Positions 49,884-59,058 of a stretch of 64,000 nt of DNA are shown here, one piece after another. The notes under the pieces are model-generated. The model had not been told where the DNA came from. It ran no database searches and saw only the letters and a program-made list of their open reading frames with translations. Source of the DNA: Vibrio pomeroyi (GTDB lineage Bacteria; Pseudomonadota; Gammaproteobacteria; Enterobacterales; Vibrionaceae); the NCBI RefSeq assembly GCF_024347595.1, contig NZ_AP025506.1, positions 1,736,001-1,800,000 of the forward strand, written 5' to 3'. Numbering within the stretch: the stretch's first letter is position 1; each line of letters opens with the position of its first letter. Both the position numbers and the translations under genes were made by a program.

Positions 49884-50708
49884 ATGAATATGATCGAATT
49901 ACAATCAATATTTAAAATAGAAGATCCGACTCAGTACAAATTTCATTGTGCTCGATGGAATGGAGAGTGCCAGCCTTTAGATGTATATGTTGAAGATAAA
50001 GATAGTTGGTTTCACTGGAATACATGGAGAAGCTCAAAAAATGAATTCACACGTAAATTCATTTTTTCATTAATTGATTTTTATCCTGAAAATAATATTT
50101 GGCTTTTTGGTGGGATTTATGAAGTACTTGAAAGACCAAGTATTCCTAATGCCCATAGTTATAAAATCCGTGAACTAACAGAGTATTCAAACTATGTTGG
50201 CAGGCTAAAAGTACACTTGCCTAAGCCATCGAGAGGTAGAGCTTTTTACCTTGAAAGGTACATAGATAAAATGGTTATCTCTGAATTGCTCAAAGAACCA
50301 TACTCTGGAGAATACTTTCCTGGTTATGAGAACATCAATCACGATTTCGATACACTAATACCAATCTTTAAAAATCAAAAACCAGATTGGAAGTCGGCAC
50401 TGTCAAATATCAAAGGCGTATATGTTATTTTTGATAAATCAAATGGAAAAAAATATGTAGGCTCAGCTTACGGTGAGCATGGTATATGGTCACGTTGGAG
50501 TTGTTACATAGGCACAGGGCATGGCTGGAACGATGCTTTAACAGAATTAATCTCAAAAAATGGTCTTGAATATGCCCGTGATAATTTCAAAATAACTTTG
50601 CTAGAGTATCGCCCAATGAAAACCGATGACAGTACAATCATAGAACGTGAAAACTATTGGAAAGAAGTACTATTGTCACGTGATGCGTTTGGGTACAACA
50701 AAAATTAG
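49884..50708 (+). CDS. GIY-YIG nuclease-domain cassette protein
   Basis: 274 residues; a second ATG at 49890 is better placed behind GAGGGA and may be the real start. The C-terminal 100 residues are a GIY-YIG domain: GVYVIF (178-183), KYVGSA (190-195), Arg204 in WSRWSCY, and Glu254 in IIERENYW as the metal ligand. The N-terminal 165 residues are a separate Trp-rich domain (WFHWNTWRSSKNEF) without known match. Such fusions occur in restriction and phage-defence nucleases, and in homing enzymes; the former suits a cassette gene. Only gene of its cassette. Confidence 0.78.
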   Translation: MNMIELQSIFKIEDPTQYKFHCARWNGECQPLDVYVEDKDSWFHWNTWRSSKNEFTRKFIFSLIDFYPENNIWLFGGIYEVLERPSIPNAHSYKIRELTEYSNYVGRLKVHLPKPSRGRAFYLERYIDKMVISELLKEPYSGEYFPGYENINHDFDTLIPIFKNQKPDWKSALSNIKGVYVIFDKSNGKKYVGSAYGEHGIWSRWSCYIGTGHGWNDALTELISKNGLEYARDNFKITLLEYRPMKTDDSTIIERENYWKEVLLSRDAFGYNKN

Positions 50709-50710
50709 TA

Positions 50711-50835
50711 CGGCTATAGTAAACACTTTATGATTGATTCCGTACGCTTGGCATTTTTCTTCCAATAGTTGAGCTCGAATTTTGCGACGGTAAGGTTAAG
50801 CTTTGTCGTCGCATTGCTCATACTTTAACGCGGCG
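50711..50835 (+). other. attC site (VCR)
   Basis: CGGCTATAGTAAACAC at the R'' side, core GATTCCGTACGCTTGGCATT, mirrored CGTCGCATTGC, and R' end TTTAACGCGGCGTTAGTAG. The R'' box does not pair well with the presumed start of its cassette (TATGCC at 49866), in keeping with the damaged junction there. Confidence 0.85.
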
Positions 50836-50865
50836 TTAGTAGTCAGAAGTTAAAAGGATTTATAG

Positions 50866-51321
50866 ATGGAATTAAAGTATCGTTCAGCTGAATTTGAAGA
50901 TTTGGAAAGCCTTGTTGCTTTGCTTTCAAATGACTCACTTGGTAGTAAACGAGAAGATGCGTCTATTCCGTTGAATCGTGGCTATATTGAAGCGTTCGAA
51001 GCGATTGCCCGAGACCCAAACAACGAATTATTGGTTGTTGAACTGGAAGGCGCTCTGGTCGGGATGCTTCAACTAACCTTTATTCCGTATCTAACGCATA
51101 TTGGTAGTTGGCGTTGTCTTATCGAAGGTGTTCGAATCCATAGTGACTATCGTGGACAAGGTTTTGGTGAGCAAATGTTCGCACATGCTATCGAACTGGC
51201 AAAAAACAAAGGCTGCACAATCGTTCAGTTAACAAGTGACAAGCAGCGCCCTGATGCCATCAGGTTCTATGAAAAACTTGGATTCAAAGCAACGCATGAA
51301 GGGTTCAAACTCGCGTTGTAG
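50866..51321 (+). CDS. GNAT acetyltransferase (cassette gene)
   Basis: 151 residues. IEGVRIHSDYRGQGFGEQMFAH carries the acetyl-CoA loop RGQGFGE and QLTSDKQRPDAIRFYEKLGFKA the last motif. Similar to PhnO/YhbS-type GNATs. Lies in a cassette starting at 50836, whose attC is truncated (51325). AAAGGATTT precedes the ATG. Confidence 0.85.
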   Translation: MELKYRSAEFEDLESLVALLSNDSLGSKREDASIPLNRGYIEAFEAIARDPNNELLVVELEGALVGMLQLTFIPYLTHIGSWRCLIEGVRIHSDYRGQGFGEQMFAHAIELAKNKGCTIVQLTSDKQRPDAIRFYEKLGFKATHEGFKLAL

Positions 51322-51324
51322 GCT

Positions 51325-51352
51325 GTCTGCTTACAATCTGATTCAGTGATTC
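51325..51352 (+). repeat. truncated attC (R'' box and first part of a VCR only)
   Basis: GTCTGCTTACAATCTG, compared with the R'' box GACTACTAAC expected from the cassette start TTAGTAGTC, agrees at 7 of 10 positions, and CAATCTG then ATTCAGTGATTC agrees with the VCR start. The rest of the repeat is missing, marking the broken right end of the array. Confidence 0.6.
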
Positions 51353-51394
51353 ATTTCAATCTTCTTCACCTTTAGCATGCTCTAATAGGCCAGT

Positions 51395-51949
51395 ATGAAC
51401 AAACAACTTGAATATTTAATCCATCAAGTTCCTGAGTTAGTTGAGACTGCTAAAGTGTGTCGAGAAGTAGGGTTGCCAAACTTCTATATTGCTGGTGGCG
51501 CTATTACTCAAGTCGTCTGGAATAGCATTGAAAATAAGCCACTTCTCGATCAGGTGAAGGATTTTGATATCGTTTATTTCGACAGTTCTCAGCTCAACGG
51601 TGAAGATGGGTTTAAAAGTCGCATTTGCTCGCAGTTAAGTCATAACGTAGATATCGATGTAAAAAATCAGGCAACTATCCATGAGCGTTATTCGACCAAG
51701 TTCGGATGTTCTATTCAGCCATATGAGTGTGTTGAGCAAGGTATTGAATCTTGGCTATCTGCTTTTGCTATTGGCTTCACCATAGAAGGGTTAGGTCACA
51801 TCAGAATATTTGCACCTTACGGATTAGAAGACGCATTTAACATGTTGATCAAGCCAAATAAGCGAGCAATGACCGAACATAACTACAACAAGATGACAGC
51901 GAGTTACAAAGCGAGATGGCCGCAAGTGCGAGTGCTATCTTGGAACTGA
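51395..51949 (+). CDS. nucleotidyltransferase-like protein
   Basis: 184 residues. FYIAGGAITQVVWN with KDFDIVYFD (Asp-x-Asp position) is the nucleotidyltransferase-fold pattern seen in YitK-like DUF925 proteins; ERYSTKFGCSIQPYEC and FAPYGLEDAFNMLIKPNK follow. The usual G-S-x2 after the first strand is replaced by GGA. Substrate unknown. Single-gene unit, no attC after it. Confidence 0.75.
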   Translation: MNKQLEYLIHQVPELVETAKVCREVGLPNFYIAGGAITQVVWNSIENKPLLDQVKDFDIVYFDSSQLNGEDGFKSRICSQLSHNVDIDVKNQATIHERYSTKFGCSIQPYECVEQGIESWLSAFAIGFTIEGLGHIRIFAPYGLEDAFNMLIKPNKRAMTEHNYNKMTASYKARWPQVRVLSWN

Positions 51950-51985
51950 CAACCAATTCCCGGTGCACCTAAAGGGCAAGGGAAT

Positions 51986-52028
51986 CGATAACTAAGCACT
52001 GTGTAGTGTACAAAGTGCTTAGTTATCG
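51986..52028. other. perfect 15-bp hairpin
   Basis: CGATAACTAAGCACT and AGTGCTTAGTTATCG are exact complements around a 13-base loop. The outer ends are ATAAC and GTTAT, the letters of attC boxes, but there are no unpaired bases as in true attC stems, and no T run for a terminator. Origin unclear. Confidence 0.6.
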
Positions 52029-52077
52029 CTTAAATTGTTAGCTTGCGCCTTTTATAACGTTTGGAGCTTACCGGTTC

Positions 52078-52557
52078 ATGAAAATCAGAGAAATGGATTT
52101 AGCTGATCTACCAGCCTTATACGACATTTATATCGATAAAGAAGTCGTGAACAACAATCGCTATTCAGCCGATATCAAACGGGAAGAGTTTGATGCGATG
52201 TTCAATGATAACCAACGCCATTTCGTTGCCATTACAAAAGATGGTGAACTTTTAGGGCATTTAGCGTTAAATCTTTCGACAAAACCACGATTAAAACACT
52301 CTGCTTCTTTTGGAGTTGCAGTAGCAAAAGCGTCTCGTGGAAAGGGCGTAGGTCGTTTTTTATTAGAACACTTGGTGTCTTATTGTGACAAAGAGTTGGA
52401 TCTAGCACGCCTTGAATTGGAAGTTCATGCGAACAATGCTGCTGCGTTGTCGCTGTATAAGTCATTTGGCTTTGAGGTCGAGGGGACAAAACGCAAGGCA
52501 GTGCTGGTTGAAGGTGAATTAATAGACATCATTATCATGTCGAGGGTAGGTAATTAA
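52078..52557 (+). CDS. GNAT acetyltransferase (RimI/PhnO-like)
   Basis: 159 residues. FGVAVAKASRGKGVGRFLLEHL holds the acetyl-CoA loop RGKGVG, and LEVHANNAAALSLYKSFGFEVEG the last motif with N-x-x-A-x-x-L-Y. KRKAVLVEGELIDIIIMSR closes in the style of YhhY and L-amino acid N-acyltransferases. Single gene after a strong hairpin. Confidence 0.83.
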   Translation: MKIREMDLADLPALYDIYIDKEVVNNNRYSADIKREEFDAMFNDNQRHFVAITKDGELLGHLALNLSTKPRLKHSASFGVAVAKASRGKGVGRFLLEHLVSYCDKELDLARLELEVHANNAAALSLYKSFGFEVEGTKRKAVLVEGELIDIIIMSRVGN

Positions 52558-52804
52558 GTCTTAGTTGAACTCTCGATATAAGACATAGGCTAATTACGCT
52601 GTTCAAATTCTGGGTAAACACGTCATGTTTTGCGTAATGCAGCAACCAACGTAAAACAACGTTACATGAGATTCACCCAAGACTGAGTTTTCTATCGAGT
52701 TATTGAGATATAAGTGCGTTTCAGATGCTCTATTTTTGGTAATTAACGTTCCCTATCGATTATCGAATTTTTCTTCAAGCTAACTACTAAGACAGGGAAC
52801 TAAA

Positions 52805-53227
52805 ATGAACAGATTAACATGGACTGCACTTGTGCCGCTTTTGCTATCAATGGCCATGGTGTTTAGCACTTATAGTTACGGAAGCCAGAGTGGGTTAGAA
52901 GCGTTTACTGTCTCTTTGGTGTTGTCTGCGCCTTTAATTTTTACGTTTTTGCTCGTCTTCTCATTTTGCCGAGATGGCGCTGCTGACAGGCATGCGTTAC
53001 TTGGAACCATTGCCATTTGTATCCACCTATCTACGGTATTGTTACATGTTTGGTGGAATGGATTCATGTTCACCGATGTGACCAGAAACGACGGTTTAGG
53101 GCCAGCACAAGGGTACTCTGGCTTGATACTTTGGGTGGGTAGCATCAAGGCAATGATCATTGGCATCGCTGTTGGAGTCTGCGCACATTTTGTGACTCGA
53201 ATGGTTAGAAGGCTCGCCTTCAGATAA
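52805..53227 (+). CDS. uncharacterised four-helix membrane protein
   Basis: 140 residues with four hydrophobic segments at about 8-25, 35-55, 64-85 and 108-130, joined by short polar loops containing RDGAADRH and TRNDGLGPAQ. No family recognised. GGGAACTAAA precedes the ATG. An inverted repeat GTTCCCT/AGGGAAC flanks the upstream 40 bases. Confidence 0.65.
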   Translation: MNRLTWTALVPLLLSMAMVFSTYSYGSQSGLEAFTVSLVLSAPLIFTFLLVFSFCRDGAADRHALLGTIAICIHLSTVLLHVWWNGFMFTDVTRNDGLGPAQGYSGLILWVGSIKAMIIGIAVGVCAHFVTRMVRRLAFR

Positions 53228-53271
53228 GATTATCTAGCTTACCAACACCTCTAGCAAAAGGAGTTTGAAGT

Positions 53272-53685
53272 ATGTTTTATAGCAAGGAGCTCAACAAAGG
53301 GTTGCTCTTGATCCTCATTGTGCTTAGCGTGTTTATCGTTTATACCTCTGATAGTAGTTACGGAGCCTTGTTTGCTCTGTCAATCAACGCCTTGATTGCT
53401 ATTCTGTTTTTCTCCATGACCATTGAACTCAAAAGCAACATACTGACTTGGTATTTCGGCTTTGGGTTCTTACGCAAAACTGTGAAGGTATCTGATATTG
53501 TCGACACATCTTTTTACCAAACGAAGTGGTATCAAGGGATTGGTATCCGAATGTTGAGTGATGGATGGCTGTATAATGCATCAATTGGCTCGGCGTTGAA
53601 GTTAAGCTTAAGTGATGGCAAACAGCTTTATATCGGCTGTAAAAATACAGAAGACTTGAAGCGTGCCTTGAACAAGTTCGCCTAG
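53272..53685 (+). CDS. membrane protein with a PH-like cytoplasmic domain
   Basis: 137 residues. Two hydrophobic segments in residues 8-50, then a beta-rich domain (LTWYFGFGFLRKTVKVSDIVD ... SLSDGKQLYIGCKNTEDLKRAL), as in the bacterial PH-like proteins. AAAGGAG precedes the ATG. Function unknown. Confidence 0.65.
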   Translation: MFYSKELNKGLLLILIVLSVFIVYTSDSSYGALFALSINALIAILFFSMTIELKSNILTWYFGFGFLRKTVKVSDIVDTSFYQTKWYQGIGIRMLSDGWLYNASIGSALKLSLSDGKQLYIGCKNTEDLKRALNKFA

Positions 53686-53728
53686 CGAAACGAAATACAC
53701 GCGTAGGTTTTTATTGGTAAGGTAAGTT

Positions 53729-54061
53729 GTGATTGAATTTAAAACGGTAGGTCTTTTTGTCGTTACGGCGATAGCGGAAATAGTAGGGTGTTATTTACCT
53801 TACCTTTGGCTAAGGGAAGATAAGAGTATTTGGTTACTGATCCCCGCAGCAATAAGCCTTGCCGCATTTGCTTGGTTACTCACATTGCATCCTACGGCGA
53901 CGGGGCGAGTTTATGCGGCTTACGGCGGTGTGTATATTTCGGTGGCATTAGTTTGGTTGTGGCTAGTTGATGGTGAAAAACCGACAACGTGGGATATGGT
54001 TGGCGGCTCGATAGCACTGCTTGGTATGGCGATTATTATGTTCGCACCGAGAAACGTGTAA
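53729..54061 (+). CDS. ynfA: YnfA/UPF0060-family membrane protein
   Basis: 110 residues from a [29 protein letters not shown] and [18 protein letters not shown] are typical of YnfA, a small four-helix protein of the drug/metabolite transporter group that dimerises in the inner membrane and is linked to drug efflux. AAGGTAAG is the ribosome site. Confidence 0.88.
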   Translation: MIEFKTVGLFVVTAIAEIVGCYLPYLWLREDKSIWLLIPAAISLAAFAWLLTLHPTATGRVYAAYGGVYISVALVWLWLVDGEKPTTWDMVGGSIALLGMAIIMFAPRNV

Positions 54062-54120
54062 CTAGACAATAGCAATTGGTAAGTACTGAATCGCGTATTC
54101 TTAAGGAAGAGTTAGGTCGC

Positions 54121-54336
54121 ATGGAAAAAGTTGATTGGCACAAAAATCATATTGATGAGAATACGTTGATCACGGATAGCTACAAAACGACTCAGAATGT
54201 TCGTCGCTATTTCAAATCCCAATTTGGTGAGCAGTTTAAGTTCGATCGTGATTTCATGCTTTGGATGAAGAACTCAACAGGATTGACGATGGGTGATGCC
54301 GTGCAAGAGTGGGCGAAGCGCAACCAAATTAAGTAA
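54121..54336 (+). CDS. DUF6434-family protein, 71 aa
   Basis: Start at the ATG at 54121 after AGTTAGG; an in-frame GTG lies at 54076. HIDENTLITDSYKTTQNVRRYF and FMLWMKNSTGLTMGDAVQEW are the signature of this small helical family, which resembles SAP-like DNA-binding folds. Function unknown. A terminator follows 25 bases later. Confidence 0.75.
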   Translation: MEKVDWHKNHIDENTLITDSYKTTQNVRRYFKSQFGEQFKFDRDFMLWMKNSTGLTMGDAVQEWAKRNQIK

Positions 54337-54356
54337 TAACGTTTTATAGGAATACT

Positions 54357-54390
54357 AAAATACCGCTGATGGACTCAGCGGTATTTTTTT
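54357..54390. terminator. Rho-independent terminator, bidirectional
   Basis: TACCGCTGA and TCAGCGGTA pair over 9 bp, with TTTTTTT after the stem on the plus strand and a short run of T on the minus strand. Ends the DUF6434 gene and the convergent efflux operon. Confidence 0.85.
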
Positions 54391-54423
54391 GCTTATTGCT
54401 TAGGTGGGTAGCATATAGCTTTT

Positions 54424-55926
54424 CTAGTTAACAGAAGCGACTTCGACACTTTGTGTATCGCTTACGACTTTCCAGTCACCGCCCAGCGCTTTGTACACTG
54501 CGATGGTGGTATTGGCCGTTTGCAATTTAGCGGCCACTTGGCGGTCCTGCATCATTTTCTGTTGCCTTTGAGCATCTAATACCGACAAGTAATCCACTAG
54601 GCCTGCCTTGTACAATGATTTGGCTTTGCTGACCGCGTTATCGACGGCGAGGGTGGCTTCATCAATGCGCTTTTGGTTTTCTTGGCTACGACCATAAGCA
54701 AACAAGCTTGAATCGACTTCTGCAAAAGCACTGTCTACCGAATGTTGGTAGTTAAGTGCTGCTGAGCGAAATCTTGCCTCGTTCATATCTACCAAAGCTT
54801 CACCTCGGCCACCATCAAACACATTCCAACTGATGCCTACAGACGCAGCCCAACCAAATGAGTCGCTACTGAATAAGTCATCAAAACTTCCAGCCGTGAC
54901 GCCGGGTGTACCTGTTAAGAAGAACTTTGGATAGCGATTGGCAATACTCGCACCAAGCTCTTCGTTAATCGCAGCCATTTCACGTTCGGCGATTCTGATG
55001 TCTGGACGTTGCTCCAACAAGTCAGACGGGATCCCTGTTGGGATAACATCTTTCATTCTTGGTAAGGTAAATTCGCCCGCTAAACGTTGATTGACGTTCG
55101 CTAGCGATTCACCCAACAACACCGCCATACGTTGCTTGTGAACTTGTTCGGCAATTTCTAACTGAGGAACAATCGACTCTGTGGCTGCAAGCATCGCTTT
55201 GGCTTGAGCGAGATCTAACTCAGAACCATAACCGCTGCGAACCACTTTGGTTACCAACTCCAGTGTGCGTTGTTGGTCTTGGATGTTTTCCATTGCAATT
55301 GCTTTGCGTTCTTGCGCGCCGCGGTATTGCAGGTAATTGTGAATCACGTCTGCGGTGATTAGTGTGTTCAAACCCGATTGGAATATCTCAGCTTGTTCTA
55401 CTCGAATTGTTGCTGCGTTGGATTGTCTGTCGATACGTCCAAACAAGTCCATTTCCCACGCAATACTTGCGCCTAAAAAGCCACCATCGTGTTGTGCTTC
55501 AAGCAACGACATACCTGTGGCTGATTCAACCGCGTCTGACGCGCTAAATACAGGGCCGAGTAGGGAGTCATTCTCACTCAATTGATAGTTGTAGTAACCA
55601 CCACCAACATTCACAGTCGGCACTTTGAAAGATTCAACGACACTCTTATATGAATTGGCCATGTTTATTCGTTCAGCTGCCAGTTTGAGCGGGATGTTCT
55701 GGTTTTGAACATCGGTCACCAATTGGTTAAGCGTTGGATCATTGAACTGCGTCCACCAATGGTTGTGTTGTTGGTTTGTCTCACTATGGCTTTCATTGTC
55801 TTGGCTATACAAGAAGGTTTCTGCCATCGTGGTTTGCGGCTCTTCGTAATCAGGACCAACCGCACAGCCCGTCAGTAACAAGGCTAGGGCAATAGGAGCC
55901 ACTTTAAACTTAGGTAATAGATACAT
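54424..55926 (-). CDS. RND efflux outer-membrane factor (NodT family lipoprotein)
   Basis: 500 residues with lipobox LTGC at Cys21. TolC/OprM fold: two repeats with long helices (LALLLTGC..., LEQRPDIRIAEREMAAINEE is the usual RPDIRxAE motif) and FDGGRG. Forms a trimeric channel across the outer membrane. Third gene of a minus-strand operon with the RND pump and adaptor (gaps of 12 and 9 bases). Confidence 0.92.
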   Translation of the reverse strand: MYLLPKFKVAPIALALLLTGCAVGPDYEEPQTTMAETFLYSQDNESHSETNQQHNHWWTQFNDPTLNQLVTDVQNQNIPLKLAAERINMANSYKSVVESFKVPTVNVGGGYYNYQLSENDSLLGPVFSASDAVESATGMSLLEAQHDGGFLGASIAWEMDLFGRIDRQSNAATIRVEQAEIFQSGLNTLITADVIHNYLQYRGAQERKAIAMENIQDQQRTLELVTKVVRSGYGSELDLAQAKAMLAATESIVPQLEIAEQVHKQRMAVLLGESLANVNQRLAGEFTLPRMKDVIPTGIPSDLLEQRPDIRIAEREMAAINEELGASIANRYPKFFLTGTPGVTAGSFDDLFSSDSFGWAASVGISWNVFDGGRGEALVDMNEARFRSAALNYQHSVDSAFAEVDSSLFAYGRSQENQKRIDEATLAVDNAVSKAKSLYKAGLVDYLSVLDAQRQQKMMQDRQVAAKLQTANTTIAVYKALGGDWKVVSDTQSVEVASVN

Positions 55927-55938
55927 GTTTACTGCTCC

Positions 55939-58900
55939 TTATTGAGTAATGTTGGTTTGCTGGTTGTCAGTATTGCTAGGCGTTGCATCAAGCATGACCA
56001 CCGCATCTTTAATGGCGTCAGACACACTTACCTTCTCTTCTCCTCGGTAGAAGAGTTTGTACAACGCAGGCATAACGAATAGAGACAACACGGTTGCAGC
56101 CGCCAAGCCACCGATAATCGTTGCGGCCATTTGGTCGAACAGGAGATCCGTAAGTAACGGGATCATGCCAAGTGCTGTGGTCAGTGCGCCCATTGAGATT
56201 GCCATAGTACGGTTTACCGTCGCTTCTTTGATGGCATCCGACAGTGTGCGACCGTCTTTACGTTCAAGTTCAATCTGGTCCATCAGCACAATGCCGTTTT
56301 TAATGATCATGCCAGTTAGCGTGACTGCGCCGATCAATGCCATAAAGCCGAACGGTTTATCCAATAACAACAAGCTGAACGTCGCACCTGTCGCCGCAAG
56401 CGGTAGCGTAGTGAGAATAATCACAGGTTGCTTAAAGCCGTTAAACATCGCGACCAGAATAATCACCATCAACAACATCGCTTTAGGCAGTTGTTTTAAG
56501 ATGTCACTGACCGCTTTATGCTCGTCGTAGTATTCGCCGCCCCATTCAAGGCTGTAGCCCGGTGGAAGCGCGATGGCTTCAATGTCATCGATTACTGAGT
56601 TTCTAACGGCAGCAGGAGTGGTGTAACGGCCAACACCGGCTTGTGCGGTAATGGTTTTCACTCGGTCACGACGCCAAATCATGGTTTCTTCACTCGTCAG
56701 TTCGAAACCATCCACCACTTGCCCTAAAGGCACGCTGTGTAAGCCCAATAGTGAACGAACAGGCAATGTTTCTAGTGATTCTAGGTTACGATCTGTGCCT
56801 CGAAGTTGAATGGTAATCAGCTCATCGTTGAGGTTCATTCGACCCAATGGCATGCCTTCGGAAGCGCGCTTCATAGCGAATGCGATGTCTGCTCGGTTGA
56901 TACCAGCCTGACGAATCTTGTCTTGGTTGATGATTGGCTCAAGCACTTTGCTTTTTTGTCGCCAATCGTCACGCACGTATTTGGTATCAGGGTGCGCTCT
57001 TAAGATGGCTTTCGCTTGGTTCGACAGATAGTGCAGCACGGCAACATCTGGGCCTGAAAAGCGAGCTTCGATACTGAATTTATCTGAGGTCGCTAGTTTT
57101 AAACCTCGGAATCGCGGATCAGCGTCGGGAAACTCTTTCGCTAGCCACTTGTCACCACGAGCAATCAGGGTGCTGAGTGATGGATAATCAACAGCGTTAA
57201 TCAAGATCTGACCATAAGCAGGGTCGAACGGTTCAGGCTCAATGGTTACCGAGAAACGCGGTGCGCCAGCGCCCACATAGGTTGAAATATTAGTCACTTC
57301 TGGTTGTTCAAGTAGCCATGCTTCAATGCGTTCAATGTCTTGTGAGGTTTGCTCTATCTTCGCTCCATTCGGTAGCCAGTAATCAAGGAACAAGATAGGG
57401 CGATCCGCTTGCGGGATGAAGTTGATCGCTATGTTCGGAATTGCCAACGCGGTGACCAGAATAAGTGGGACGAGTGCAGTCAACGCTTTGATTGGATTAT
57501 CGACCGTCCAGTTGACGCTTTTACGGTACAAGCTTACTTTGGTATCGGTTTTTTGTTTGGTTGGTTTGATGAACATCCAACACATAAGAGCAGTGAAGGT
57601 CATGGCTACAAACCAAGACAACAGTAGCGAAGATGCTATGATTAAAAACACTGAACTGGCAAATTCAGCGGCATCGGTCTTAGAGAAGATAACCGGACTT
57701 GCACCCATAATCGCAATCACTGTTGCGCCAAACAAGGGTGTCGCTGTCTCTTTCACAGAATCAATGGCTGCTGCAGTTCGGTCGATGCCTTTGTTGATCT
57801 TCACGATCATCATATCGGTAATCACAATTGCGTTATCAACTAACATGCCGAGCGCAAGGATAAACGTACCCAACGACACACGGTGCAAATCGATCGCCGC
57901 AATATTCATGTAAATTAGCGTGAGTAGAATCGTCAATAGCAGGCTTGAACCAACAATCGTTGCACTCTTTAAGCCCATGAAGATCGACAATACAACAAAC
58001 ACAATCGCGACACTTTCAAGCAGGTTGCTTACGAAGTTATCTATCGATTTCTGAACTTCTTCAGGCTGGTTTGCAACGGTTGCGACTTCAACACCGAAGG
58101 GCAGTGATGCTTGGAACTCGTCAACCACTCGATTGATGTCGTCACCCAAAGATACAACGTTTACGCCAGATACAGGGCTCATTGCAAGAGTGACGGCTGG
58201 TACGCCGTTGTAACGGTTTTCCGTCATCATTGGTTCTTGGTAACCCATGGTCACATCAGCAATGTCACCAAGTCGAATTAGACCTGTCCCTAAATCACTG
58301 ACACCACCTTTGATCATCAGGTTGTTAATATCAGCGAGTGAAGTGAATTGGCTAGATTGCTGAACACGAATACGCTCGCTGCCTGCAGCAAATTTACCCG
58401 CATCAAACGTGGCGTTTTGTGTATTGAGTTGACTCCAAACCTGAGCCATCGACAAACCATACTGAGCTAAACGTTCGTCTGGAATATCGATATGTACGAC
58501 GCGAGGTTGTACGCCATGCAGTTCTACTTTTTTAATGCCGTCGACGGTTTTAATGCGACGTTGTAACTCTTCTGCATAAGTGCGTAGTTCTGAAGGAGAA
58601 GCGTCTTCACCGTACACAGAGAAAAGCATGCCGTACACTTCAGAAAACTCGTCTTGCACAATGCTGATTTGTGCTGTGCTCGGTAGAAGCATTTTCATGT
58701 CTGATACTTTACGGCGCAGTAAATCCCAATCTTGTGGCAGTTCTTTTGAGTTCAAAGACTCTTTTAAATCGACAAACACCATCGACATGCCCGGACGAGA
58801 CAAAGAGCGCAGGCGGTTTAAGTTCGCCATTTCTTGAAGCTTGGTTTCTACCGTATCTGTTACCTGTTGTTCCACTTCTTCGGCTGAGGCGCCGGGGTAG

Positions 58901-59049
58901 AGCGTAACAACAACGGCCGTTTTGACAGTGAAGCTAGGGTCTTCGAGCTTACCGAGGTCAAAATATGAGTACAGGCCAGCGATGACACTCAATACAGTGA
59001 AGAATAGGACGAAGGTTCGTTGCTTTATAGCAAAGTCAGCTAAGTTCAT
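55939..59049 (-). CDS. RND efflux permease (AcrB/MexB-like)
   Basis: 1036 residues, 12 membrane segments and two large periplasmic loops. TM4 carries GMLVDNAIVITDM, where AcrB has two adjacent Asp; here the second is Asn, a variation found in some HAE-1 pumps. Proton-driven export of hydrophobic drugs or bile-like compounds through the partner channel. Middle gene of the operon. Confidence 0.93.
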   Translation of the reverse strand: MNLADFAIKQRTFVLFFTVLSVIAGLYSYFDLGKLEDPSFTVKTAVVVTLYPGASAEEVEQQVTDTVETKLQEMANLNRLRSLSRPGMSMVFVDLKESLNSKELPQDWDLLRRKVSDMKMLLPSTAQISIVQDEFSEVYGMLFSVYGEDASPSELRTYAEELQRRIKTVDGIKKVELHGVQPRVVHIDIPDERLAQYGLSMAQVWSQLNTQNATFDAGKFAAGSERIRVQQSSQFTSLADINNLMIKGGVSDLGTGLIRLGDIADVTMGYQEPMMTENRYNGVPAVTLAMSPVSGVNVVSLGDDINRVVDEFQASLPFGVEVATVANQPEEVQKSIDNFVSNLLESVAIVFVVLSIFMGLKSATIVGSSLLLTILLTLIYMNIAAIDLHRVSLGTFILALGMLVDNAIVITDMMIVKINKGIDRTAAAIDSVKETATPLFGATVIAIMGASPVIFSKTDAAEFASSVFLIIASSLLLSWFVAMTFTALMCWMFIKPTKQKTDTKVSLYRKSVNWTVDNPIKALTALVPLILVTALAIPNIAINFIPQADRPILFLDYWLPNGAKIEQTSQDIERIEAWLLEQPEVTNISTYVGAGAPRFSVTIEPEPFDPAYGQILINAVDYPSLSTLIARGDKWLAKEFPDADPRFRGLKLATSDKFSIEARFSGPDVAVLHYLSNQAKAILRAHPDTKYVRDDWRQKSKVLEPIINQDKIRQAGINRADIAFAMKRASEGMPLGRMNLNDELITIQLRGTDRNLESLETLPVRSLLGLHSVPLGQVVDGFELTSEETMIWRRDRVKTITAQAGVGRYTTPAAVRNSVIDDIEAIALPPGYSLEWGGEYYDEHKAVSDILKQLPKAMLLMVIILVAMFNGFKQPVIILTTLPLAATGATFSLLLLDKPFGFMALIGAVTLTGMIIKNGIVLMDQIELERKDGRTLSDAIKEATVNRTMAISMGALTTALGMIPLLTDLLFDQMAATIIGGLAAATVLSLFVMPALYKLFYRGEEKVSVSDAIKDAVVMLDATPSNTDNQQTNITQ

Positions 59050-59058
59050 GGTGCGTAC

